Source: JAGIBJ01 sp047604965 (GTDB lineage: Bacteria > Actinomycetota > Thermoleophilia > Solirubrobacterales > Solirubrobacteraceae). From it: a DNA stretch of 14,830 nt. Position 1 is the first letter of the stretch, and every line of letters starts with the position of its first letter. The position numbers were made by a program, and so were the translations under genes. The stretch lies in the NCBI GenBank assembly GCA_047604965.1, contig JASGGQ010000070.1:1-14830 (forward strand), written 5' to 3'. The notes beneath the pieces were generated by a model. It had not been told where the DNA came from. It saw only the letters and a program-made list of their open reading frames with translations, and searched no databases. This document shows positions 1 through 6,405 of the stretch, one piece after another.

Positions 1-19
1 TCAGCGAGCCTGCTGCCGC

Positions 20-268
20 TTAACACAGCCCTCCGGGAACCCCAGGCCGATTCATGGTGACGAGCTGGGTAAGAGCACGTTGGTACGCCTCGTCGGTGAA
101 GCGCATGGCGCGTGATCGCAGGTGGCGGCTTGCTTCGTCTTCGGCCTGCTGGCTCCAGACGGCGATCATGTTGATCGCTTCGAGCCCGATCAGCAGCAGG
201 GTGCGGGCGACCGGGGCGGCGAGGACGTTGGCGTCGAGGAAGACCGTCCGCGCGCCGTTACGTGCCAT
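20..268 (-). pseudogene. PIN-domain toxin, C-terminally truncated
   Basis: The 82-codon reading frame opens with a typical PIN-domain first strand, FLDANVLAAP, with Asp12 as the first metal-binding acid, and has an acidic second motif near Glu43-Glu45 (QAEDEASRHL). PIN toxins of this type are RNA-cleaving VapC-like enzymes and usually run to about 130-180 residues, with two more conserved acids in the C-terminal half. Here the frame ends in RPGVPGGLC just after the second motif, so the later aspartates are absent. The ATG overlaps the end of the upstream antitoxin gene by 11 bases, the usual antitoxin-first coupling. Truncation by frameshift or deletion is my inference; an alternative frame also closes with a stop at 1-3, so simple frameshift recovery inside the window is not seen. 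It is probably inactive as an RNase. Confidence 0.6.
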
Positions 269-590
269 AGAGGTCAGCTTCGACCTCGTCGCTGGTGGCG
301 GAGATCATGCGGGCCATGCGGTCGTCGCGGAATCGTTCGAACTCGCGCATTGGGATGCGGTGGTGCGTGCCGACTTTGATCGCGTGAATGTCGCCTGCGT
401 CGATGCGCCGCGCGATCGTTGAACGTGAAACGCCGAGCCGTGCCGCTGCCCGGGCTGGCGTCAGCAGCTCCATGCGGGAAGTGATCTCGACGACCTCACC
501 GGCAGCCTCGGCGGCTTGGATGTACGACTTGATCTCGTCCCAAGTGCCAGGCGACATCGCTGCCGGATCGACGCGCAAAGCGTTTCGCAT
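258..590 (-). CDS. HTH (excisionase/MerR-type) antitoxin of a PIN toxin pair
   Basis: This 110-residue protein has a C-terminal excisionase-like winged HTH. Residues about 43-82 read LLTPARAAARLGVSRSTIAR, then a DAGDIHAIKVGTHHRIP wing, the classic MerR/SinI-Xis type fold. The N-terminal 40 residues (WDEIKSYIQAAEAAGEVVEI) look like the toxin-neutralising or dimerisation part. An open frame extends upstream to 983, but the start at 590 is preferred: an ATG lies 6 nt after a good -10 box, and the upstream extension is poor in protein-like sequence apart from one stretch. The next gene, a truncated PIN toxin, overlaps this one by 11 bases, which is typical of TA operons. The likely role is DNA-binding antitoxin and autorepressor. 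It looks intact although its toxin does not. Confidence 0.75.
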   Translation of the reverse strand: MRNALRVDPAAMSPGTWDEIKSYIQAAEAAGEVVEITSRMELLTPARAAARLGVSRSTIARRIDAGDIHAIKVGTHHRIPMREFERFRDDRMARMISATSDEVEADLYGT

Positions 591-1000
591 ACCCGCAGCA
601 TAGCCCGGCTGAGCAGTTGGATCAACGTATCTGCGCACACCATGCGCGGGCTGCGGTATCTGCGCGACCGTCTCGGCGAGCGATTCGTTGCCGGCGCCGT
701 CCTGCACGCGGGCGCCGCCACACTGCCAATCAGCGACCGCATCTGGGCGCTGCCACTCTCCGCACTGTGGATCTGACCGCGCCCGTTGCGACATGTTGAA
801 CCAACGAACACGTTCGCGCGATACGTTAAGTTTTTCCCAAATCCCTAACACGTCGCGGGGATGCGTCGAAAGAGCGAACACATGCCCTGGGACCCCGAGG
901 TTCGTCGCGGCGCGTCTCAGCGTGGTAACACGCCCCGAACGGTAAGACTCACGCTCCGGACTACGGCGATCACGCGCTCCCACCGGTATCTTCCTTCCTC
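591..1000. other. Intergenic region with no clear gene
   Basis: Apart from the antitoxin promoter at its left end, no convincing gene is seen. A small inverted repeat, CGAAC-AC-GTTCG, lies at 805-816, and an AT-rich patch at about 821-850 stands out against the GC-rich surroundings. On the minus strand, about 790-930 translates to a protein-like stretch (for example PRDVLGIWEKLNVSRERVRW) inside the long open frame above the antitoxin. It has no clear start and I could not match it to a family, so it may be a decayed gene fragment. Confidence 0.4.
597..625 (-). promoter_or_regulatory. Leaderless promoter of the HTH antitoxin
   Basis: On the minus strand there is a -35 box TTGATC (620-625), a 17-bp spacer, and a -10 box TATGCT (597-602), followed after 6 nt by the ATG at 590. 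There is no Shine-Dalgarno sequence. This geometry puts the transcription start on or next to the start codon, so a leaderless mRNA is expected. It is the best-formed promoter in the window and decides the antitoxin start. Confidence 0.65.
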
Positions 1001-1420
1001 GTGGCCCCGGTCAATCCGCAGAGCTTCAAGGTCGACGTTCTCACGGAACCTCGAACGCTCTGGATGCTTGTTTCCGCCTCATCCGTACCTGACGATGAGC
1101 GAGACCGAGAGCGCTTGTTTCACTCACGGTTCGCCCTCGACGAGAGTCCGCATCCTTTCGCAAGGCGGGCGACAGTGCTCTACATGGCCCTGTCGATGTG
1201 GGACGAATCTGGCTTCGCGCATCTTCGAGGGCTTGTAGCCCTGAATGCCAGCACCCCGCGCTTTGTCGCCCGAGTCGCGTTGAAGCCCAAGGTGAAGAGC
1301 CACGCAACGGGCATTTGCATCGCCGATACGGCTGAGCATGGTCATTGGTCCGTCTGGGGAACGCCGGCTAAACTCGGCCACTGCCTCGTCGATATCCAGC
1401 CTGTTGGCACCCTTCCCTGA
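1001..1420 (+). CDS. Hypothetical protein, 139 residues
   Basis: I do not recognise this family. The frame runs from a GTG at 1001 to a TGA at 1418-1420, and its composition is protein-like: hydrophobic and charged residues are mixed, with few of the Arg/Pro/Ala runs of shadow frames. The C-terminal half is the most convincing, with FVARVALKPKVK, GICIADTAEHGHWSVWG and KLGHCLVDI suggesting beta strands. There is no signal peptide or membrane segment. A -10-like TATCTT (987-992) lies 8 nt before the GTG, supporting a leaderless start, and no Shine-Dalgarno is present. It is followed 21 nt later by another small unknown gene on the same strand. The overlapping minus-strand frame (1124-1876) is arginine-rich and is taken as a shadow. 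Confidence 0.5.
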   Translation: MAPVNPQSFKVDVLTEPRTLWMLVSASSVPDDERDRERLFHSRFALDESPHPFARRATVLYMALSMWDESGFAHLRGLVALNASTPRFVARVALKPKVKSHATGICIADTAEHGHWSVWGTPAKLGHCLVDIQPVGTLP

Positions 1421-1441
1421 TCTCGCTACCCTGAAGCAACG

Positions 1442-1666
1442 ATGACGTACTCCATCTACAGCGACGGTCACCTCGTCGGCTGGTACGGCGATGATGCCGA
1501 GACAGCCAAGCGGGACATGGCCGAGATGGGGCAAGAAGCGCCGGAGGCTGCACATACGCTGACGTTGCTGGCTGTTGATGGACAGGGCCAGCCGGTCTGT
1601 GGCTACATCTACGAAGACGGAAACCTCGTCGCCAAGCGGCTTGCCTCTTCGCCGATTGCGGCGTAG
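1442..1666 (+). CDS. Small hypothetical protein, 74 residues
   Basis: This short acidic protein has a repeated beta-hairpin look: YSIYSDGHLVGWYGDDAE at the N-terminus and VCGYIYEDGNLVAKRLA at the C-terminus, both of the form aromatic-x-D/E-D-G-x-L-V. A middle segment (TAKRDMAEMGQEAPEAA) is probably helical, and TLTLLAVDGQGQPV adds a strand. No family is recognised and no enzyme motif is seen. The ATG at 1442 lies 9 nt after a TACCCT hexamer, consistent with the short-leader or leaderless pattern of this window. It may be cotranscribed with the unknown gene ending at 1420. It converges with the acyltransferase gene, with only 53 bp between the stop codons. Confidence 0.6.
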   Translation: MTYSIYSDGHLVGWYGDDAETAKRDMAEMGQEAPEAAHTLTLLAVDGQGQPVCGYIYEDGNLVAKRLASSPIAA

Positions 1667-1719
1667 CGCCAATGGCCTGATCGGGCAACGCTCATCCCCG
1701 GCAAGCAAGACGGTGCCGC

Positions 1720-2298
1720 TCAGCGCTCTCCGCCGCGTTGGCGCAGGGGCCGTGCGGGCACCCCGGCTACGAGCGTGTCTGCCGGCACGTCCTTGGTGAC
1801 GACCGCGCCAGCGGCAACGACTGCACCGTCGGCGATCGTTACTCCGTCGAGGATCGTGGCGCCCGCGCCGATCCACACGTTGCTGCCGATCGTCACACCT
1901 TCGCGCGTCTCGCCCTGGCGGGCGATCAGGAGGTCGAGGTCGTCGAACCGATGGTTTGCCGGCACGATCGTGCAGCGCGCCGCGATCATCGTATGACTAC
2001 CGATCGTCAAGCCGCCGAGGCCATAGAGCAGCGAGTAGGGGCCAACGAACACATCATCACCGATCGTGATGTCGCCGCCGAAGGTCAGGAGCATCGCACC
2101 AGGTTCAAGCCTCACATCGGAGCCGACGCGGATCGACCCACCCCACATGCAGCGTGCCCGCGCACCCCTGCCGACCCGGAAGCGCCGCCCAGCCTGCACG
2201 TCCTGGATCCTCGCACCAACCTTGCCGGCAACTCCGGGCGCATGGCGTAGCCGGCGAGCGACAAATCGGGTGACGGCAGCTTTGGGACGCAGGTACAT
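1720..2298 (-). CDS. Hexapeptide-repeat (LbH) acyltransferase
   Basis: The protein is 192 residues from the ATG at 2298. From about residue 54 it shows left-handed beta-helix hexapeptide repeats: IRVGSDVRLEPGAM, ITIGDDVFVGPYS, LTIGSHTMIAARCTI, VTIGSNVWIGAGATILDG, VTIADGAVVAAGAVVTKDV. The motif PANHRF carries the catalytic His116 known from the WcaF/LacA/CatB-type acetyltransferases. The C-terminus VPADTLVAGVPARPLR is the standard end of this family. It probably O-acetylates a sugar in the cytoplasm during surface polysaccharide synthesis. A TTG start at 2316 is possible, but the ATG with an upstream TAGGAC hexamer is preferred. It is divergent from the secreted glycosidase-like gene, with 227 bp between the starts. 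Confidence 0.88.
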   Translation of the reverse strand: MYLRPKAAVTRFVARRLRHAPGVAGKVGARIQDVQAGRRFRVGRGARARCMWGGSIRVGSDVRLEPGAMLLTFGGDITIGDDVFVGPYSLLYGLGGLTIGSHTMIAARCTIVPANHRFDDLDLLIARQGETREGVTIGSNVWIGAGATILDGVTIADGAVVAAGAVVTKDVPADTLVAGVPARPLRQRGGER

Positions 2299-2525
2299 GG
2301 CGGTATGTCCTAGCAAGCTGACGGGGCCAGTGTCACGGCAAGCACACGCTCGACCGGCAACCGTTCACCCGATGTGTTGCTTGTCACACGCCAAGGGTCG
2401 GTCGCACGACGGGCGGCGAGCGCCCCACGACACACGACGCACCGGATTGCGGTGCCGGCGGCAGCCTCAGCGCCTCGGCGTCAGCGCACCGCAGCGGCGC
2501 CCGGCGCGTGATAGATCTTCTCTCC

Positions 2526-5237
2526 ATGCCCTTCCCATGCTGGCGTTACGCCACGCGCTTGCTGTGCGCCGCTGCACTCGCCAGCCCGCTGCTCGTATCT
2601 TCCGCCGACGCTGCCGGTGTCGGCGCGGCCTCATCCCACAACGGCGAGTTGGATGTCTTCCTGCGCCACGACGGCGACGGCACAGGCACCGACTCCAGCG
2701 CTGATTCGCTGGTGCTCTTGCAACGCCTCAATGGCGCCTGGCAAACCCCGGTCAACCTTGGTGGATCGGTTCACAAGGATTCCGAGATCGCAGCAACCTC
2801 ACCTACAAGCGGCAAGCTCGCAGTGGCAGTGCGTTGGAGCGACAATACGATCCGCGAACGCGAGTGGACCAGCACGACCGGATGGGGAAGCTGGGTCACG
2901 ATCGGCACGAACGCCAGCGCTGGCCCGGCCATCGCGGCGTATGGCAGCGGCAATATCCTTGTGGGGTGGCGGAGTGCCAGCAACACCATCCAGCTGCGTC
3001 ACAAGAGCAGCACCGCCTGGGCTGGATATTCAGGGTTTCTGAGTACGCAGAGCGTCGCAGCCGATACCGGCCCGGCGTTGATTCCCAGTGGATCTGGCGT
3101 TGAGATCGACTACTTCACGCCAAGCTTTTCGACTCCGGTCCGGACTATTTGGGATGGCTCCGGCGCGCCAGAGAGCGAAGATAACTGGACCGACCCGGAG
3201 TTCATCCTCGGCACCAGCCCAGGCGTCAAACGCACCATCACCAGCGGCGACGCCGGACGCTTCATCGGCGGAGGCGCCAGCCGCCACATCATCCAGCTCG
3301 TCCCTGGCACCGGAAGCGCAAGCGGCTCAACGATCGATATGGGCGGAACCGTCGCCGGCTCGACAGCCACCTCGCGCACAGGCGAATCGACGATCCCCAA
3401 CACACCTGCCGCCGTCCGCGCTTACGAAACGGACTCCAGCACCACGCAACGTTACGAGCTGTTCTGGCGCACCGACGACGGCTGCATCGCCACGCGCACC
3501 AGCAGCACCCTCACCCCGGCCACCAGCTGGAGCGCGACCACCACGCCGAACCTCCCGACCGCCGGCCGCTGCGAATGGCCCGTCCGTCCCGGCCAGATAC
3601 CCCTGATGCACCGGCTCGACCCAACGGAATGGGAAGCGGTTGGCGCGGCGCACGATGGGTGGCTAAGTGGTACTACCTCAGCCCAAGCAAGCTGGTACGC
3701 CGGCCGCGACCAGGCCGTGGTATTCCATCGCGGCACCGACTGGGCCTCCGACTGGGCCGTCCGCAACTGGCACGGCAACGCCTGGGTCTACCGCAAGAGC
3801 ACCAGCTACATCGGCGCCGACGGTGACTCTGACACCAAAACCAACGGTCCTGCGGTCCCGGACGACAAGAAGCAGTACTTCGTCAAGCTCACCGGAGGCA
3901 GTGGCGCCGGCCACTACGCTGCGGTCAACTACGAGTGCTACACCGCTGCCGAACGCTTCGACGCTGCCGGCAACCGCGTCCATTACCAGGGCTGCACGCA
4001 GCCACTACTGGACGTCACGAGTGCGGCAGCTCGCACATACTGGCTCTATGGCGCTGATGGCACGGTCGACTCCAGTACGCCCGCACGCGCGAGTTGCCAG
4101 CAATTTTACGACGAACCCAACGGGATCGACTATCGCAACGAGGGCGTTCTCGACGTTCTCGCCTGCACGACCGGCCCGAACAACAAACCGAGCTGGAGCA
4201 CTCTGCGCGGCAACCCGAAGGGCGTCTGGCTTGACGACGTGCTCGCCGATCTCAAGGGTGGCGGCGATGGTACCGGCGAGTCGCATGTCGCTGATTACGT
4301 CACCGGTGCCCGTGTAACCAATGACCAACTCGCATCCGTGCTCCCATTCACCACCAACGAATGGGCAGCGGGACTCGCGACGATGATCGCTGACCTCCGA
4401 ACAGGCATCAATGCACTGAAGGCCGCCGGAACGCTCACGAGTGACCAGGGCCAGATCGCGGTCAATTACAAGTGGAGCGAGTTTGGGTTTGCCCAGAACA
4501 CCAACCCATCGATCGCGAACGATTCGCCGGCCGGCCCCGAAAGCGGAAAGTCCGCAGCGCAAACGATTATCGAAAACGCCGATCTGGTCGAGTTGGAGAG
4601 CGGCTGGATCGATGGGGGCCTGCAACCTGGCTCAACGTCGACCGCGTGGTCGTTCCAGCGCAAGCAGAACTTCATCGACCAGGTGCATGCGCTCGGTGGC
4701 AACGTGTTGGAGGAGAAAACCGATTCGGGCGCGTTCTTCTTCGATGAGTGCCGCTCCGGCATCTCCAACGCGGAGAACGCCGCGCACTACGAGACGGCGC
4801 AGTACAACCTCGCGGCGACACTCTTGACCTACGAGGCGGGCGATTGGGTGGGAGACATCTGCGAGAAGTTCCATCGCGGCTGGGATGGCTACCAAACCGA
4901 TCTCGGAGCACCGACCGGCGGCCGTCAGTACCTGGATTCCGCCAAGCCGCTCGGCGTTCAGACGCGCGCCTTCGAACGAGGATTCGTGGCCGTCGCACCG
5001 CCGTACAACGACTCGACGATCACCAGCTCCAACTTGTCAGCATGCGGGGACGGTGTCGTGCAGCCTTGCCTGATCGACCCGCTGTACCCCGGTTACAACA
5101 ATCCAACGACCAGCTTTACAGTCCCCGTCCCAGCTGGCTCGAAGTGGCGACCGACCGGCAGCAATACGCTTCAAACCATCAGCGGCACGTCGATTACACT
5201 GCACCCGCGACAGGGTGCCGTGATCTACACGCCGTAA
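2526..5237 (+). CDS. Secreted protein: lectin-like propeller plus putative GHL15-like glycosidase
   Basis: The protein is 903 residues from the ATG at 2526; a GTG at 2508 would add six residues before the signal peptide. Residues 1-30 are a Sec signal (CWRYATRLLCAAALASPLLV, then SSADA). Residues about 31-370 are rich in short beta repeats with W and G (LVLLQRLNGAWQTPVNLG, REWTSTTGWGSWVTIG, ILVGWRSASNTIQLRH), resembling PLL/tectonin-type lectin propellers. Residues about 385-903 look like a TIM-barrel hydrolase of the putative GHL15/GH114-like group. Seen there are KGVWLDDVLADL near 565 with candidate acidic residues, AVNYKW near 645, DLVELESGWIDGG near 690, EEKTDSGAFFFDE, and a C-terminal beta domain. 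It probably binds and cleaves an extracellular polysaccharide. The GHL15 label is tentative and the catalytic acids are guesses from position. Confidence 0.7.
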   Translation: MPFPCWRYATRLLCAAALASPLLVSSADAAGVGAASSHNGELDVFLRHDGDGTGTDSSADSLVLLQRLNGAWQTPVNLGGSVHKDSEIAATSPTSGKLAVAVRWSDNTIREREWTSTTGWGSWVTIGTNASAGPAIAAYGSGNILVGWRSASNTIQLRHKSSTAWAGYSGFLSTQSVAADTGPALIPSGSGVEIDYFTPSFSTPVRTIWDGSGAPESEDNWTDPEFILGTSPGVKRTITSGDAGRFIGGGASRHIIQLVPGTGSASGSTIDMGGTVAGSTATSRTGESTIPNTPAAVRAYETDSSTTQRYELFWRTDDGCIATRTSSTLTPATSWSATTTPNLPTAGRCEWPVRPGQIPLMHRLDPTEWEAVGAAHDGWLSGTTSAQASWYAGRDQAVVFHRGTDWASDWAVRNWHGNAWVYRKSTSYIGADGDSDTKTNGPAVPDDKKQYFVKLTGGSGAGHYAAVNYECYTAAERFDAAGNRVHYQGCTQPLLDVTSAAARTYWLYGADGTVDSSTPARASCQQFYDEPNGIDYRNEGVLDVLACTTGPNNKPSWSTLRGNPKGVWLDDVLADLKGGGDGTGESHVADYVTGARVTNDQLASVLPFTTNEWAAGLATMIADLRTGINALKAAGTLTSDQGQIAVNYKWSEFGFAQNTNPSIANDSPAGPESGKSAAQTIIENADLVELESGWIDGGLQPGSTSTAWSFQRKQNFIDQVHALGGNVLEEKTDSGAFFFDECRSGISNAENAAHYETAQYNLAATLLTYEAGDWVGDICEKFHRGWDGYQTDLGAPTGGRQYLDSAKPLGVQTRAFERGFVAVAPPYNDSTITSSNLSACGDGVVQPCLIDPLYPGYNNPTTSFTVPVPAGSKWRPTGSNTLQTISGTSITLHPRQGAVIYTP

Positions 5238-5261
5238 CCGCCAGCGCGAACTCGCAAACGG

Positions 5262-5314
5262 TGTCCGCCCTGTCTCGGCGGCGACCATCGGTCGCCGCCG
5301 AGACAGGGCGGACA
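5262..5314. terminator. 25-bp perfect hairpin between convergent genes
   Basis: The arms 5262-5286 and 5290-5314 are perfect reverse complements (25 bp) around a 3-nt loop, ATC. It starts 24 bp after the secreted glycosidase gene ends and faces the converging methyltransferase gene, so it probably serves as a bidirectional terminator. There is no T-tract on either side. An 11-base piece of the right arm (GACAGGGCGGA-like) recurs at about 5316-5325. Confidence 0.7.
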
Positions 5315-5341
5315 GACAGGGCGGAAAGGGTGGCAACCCCT

Positions 5342-5384
5342 ACGACACCACCCCGAAGGCCACAGCGACGTGGCGGGGTGTCGT
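5342..5384. terminator. Second hairpin between convergent genes
   Basis: The outer arms ACGACACC (5342-5349) and GGTGTCGT (5377-5384) pair perfectly, and an inner stem GCCAC/GTGGC (5359-5363 with 5370-5374) forms inside. It lies 55 bp beyond the stop of the minus-strand methyltransferase gene and could terminate that transcript. There is no T-tract. Confidence 0.4.
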
Positions 5385-5439
5385 TCTCAGCGCGCGGCGA
5401 CGTCCGCGCCCTTCACATGACTCGCTTGGCCTTCGGCCA

Positions 5440-6240
5440 TCAGGCGGCGAACGTTGGGACCCCGCAAGCTCGCACGATCGGGTCATGCCCGGAACGGTCC
5501 ACTTCGACGCCGTACTGCGAGAGCAACGCCAAGAACTCGTGTTCGGTGTACCCGATGTGCGGCAGCCAATCATGCATCTCCCCGACGAGATTCCGCACGC
5601 GGTCGGGCGTCGGCCGCGACGCGGAGAACACATCGAACTCGGCGCCTTCGATATCGAACTTCAGGAGATCGACGGGCTCATCCAACTCGTCGAGCAAATC
5701 GTCGAGCCCGATGGCCGGAACTTCTACGGCGCGGGAATGGTCGCCGCCGGTCAACGTCGAGCCAGACGAGGACAACCCGTCGTACTCAAACAACGTCAGC
5801 GTGCCGCTCTGCGCGGCCAGCGCACAGTGCCGTGTCTCGACCTGCGGCAGGTCGGCAGTGTTCGCCTGAAGCGCCGCAAAGGTAGTCGGCGAGGCTTCGA
5901 GCGCGATGATTCTCGCCGACGGGTACCGCGCGGCGAAGTACCGCACTGCACCGCCGATATGACTCCCGGCGTCGATGATCAGCTTCGGATCGCAGAGTTT
6001 CGGATCGCGATACTCCTCCTCACCAAACACCTGCGCCAAGACGTACAGGTCAACGATATCCGTCACCGTGAACGACTTCGTCGACCCATCTGGCAAGCGC
6101 ATCGGTGGCGATGAGCGCGGTGCAGCGCCACGCCCGAGTTGCCATGCGGCCCACGCAAGCGACGCGACACCGCCAGACCACGGAGCGTCACGCACCTTCC
6201 ATGCGGCGCGAAAAGCACGAACAGAAACGGGGAGCGCCAT
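5440..6240 (-). CDS. FkbM-family methyltransferase
   Basis: The protein is 266 residues from the ATG at 6240. The SAM-binding motif I is LIIDAGSHIGGAVRYFAARY (about 87-106), and the acidic end of strand 2 is IIALEAS (about 111-117). The FkbM-family hallmark LLKFDIEGAEFDVF sits at about 192-205, after an acidic GLDDLLDELDEPVD segment. FkbM-type enzymes O-methylate sugars or polyketide hydroxyls, and in genomic settings like this often modify surface glycans. A GTG at 6249 is an alternative start, but a TAGAGT -10 hexamer 7 nt before the ATG supports the shorter form. The gene converges with the secreted glycosidase gene and diverges from the next secreted protein gene. Confidence 0.88.
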   Translation of the reverse strand: MALPVSVRAFRAAWKVRDAPWSGGVASLAWAAWQLGRGAAPRSSPPMRLPDGSTKSFTVTDIVDLYVLAQVFGEEEYRDPKLCDPKLIIDAGSHIGGAVRYFAARYPSARIIALEASPTTFAALQANTADLPQVETRHCALAAQSGTLTLFEYDGLSSSGSTLTGGDHSRAVEVPAIGLDDLLDELDEPVDLLKFDIEGAEFDVFSASRPTPDRVRNLVGEMHDWLPHIGYTEHEFLALLSQYGVEVDRSGHDPIVRACGVPTFAA

Positions 6241-6247
6241 ACGCGCC

Positions 6248-6253
6248 ACTCTA
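6248..6253 (-). promoter_or_regulatory. Candidate -10 of the FkbM methyltransferase
   Basis: TAGAGT on the minus strand lies 7 nt before the ATG at 6240. The spacing matches the leaderless pattern at other genes here. No good -35 is visible. Confidence 0.4.
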
Positions 6254-6405
6254 TCGAGGATGGCGTGGCAACCCCTCGGCTATTGGCGGTCCGTCAACAG
6301 CGCCGCGACTACCTCGGCGCCACGCTCGTCTGATCAAGCCCGCCGATAGACTCGCCGCCCACGCACGCTGCGTTCGCCACGCTCAACCCACTTGTCAGAG
6401 AAGCC

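Noticed and set aside
805..816. CGAAC-AC-GTTCG as a LexA (SOS) box
   Set aside because: The actinobacterial and Bacillus LexA site is GAAC-N4-GTTC. The spacer here is 2, and no SOS-type gene follows.
258..983. Long minus-strand frame taken as a 241-residue antitoxin
   Set aside because: A strong leaderless promoter sits at 597-625, and the HTH protein is complete from the ATG at 590. The extension has mostly non-protein composition.
1124..1876. 250-residue minus-strand frame
   Set aside because: It is arginine-rich, overlaps three better genes, and resembles no family.
3088..4827. Large alternate-frame ORFs within the secreted glycosidase-like gene
   Set aside because: They are Arg/Pro/Ser-rich shadows of the real frame, typical of high-GC coding DNA.
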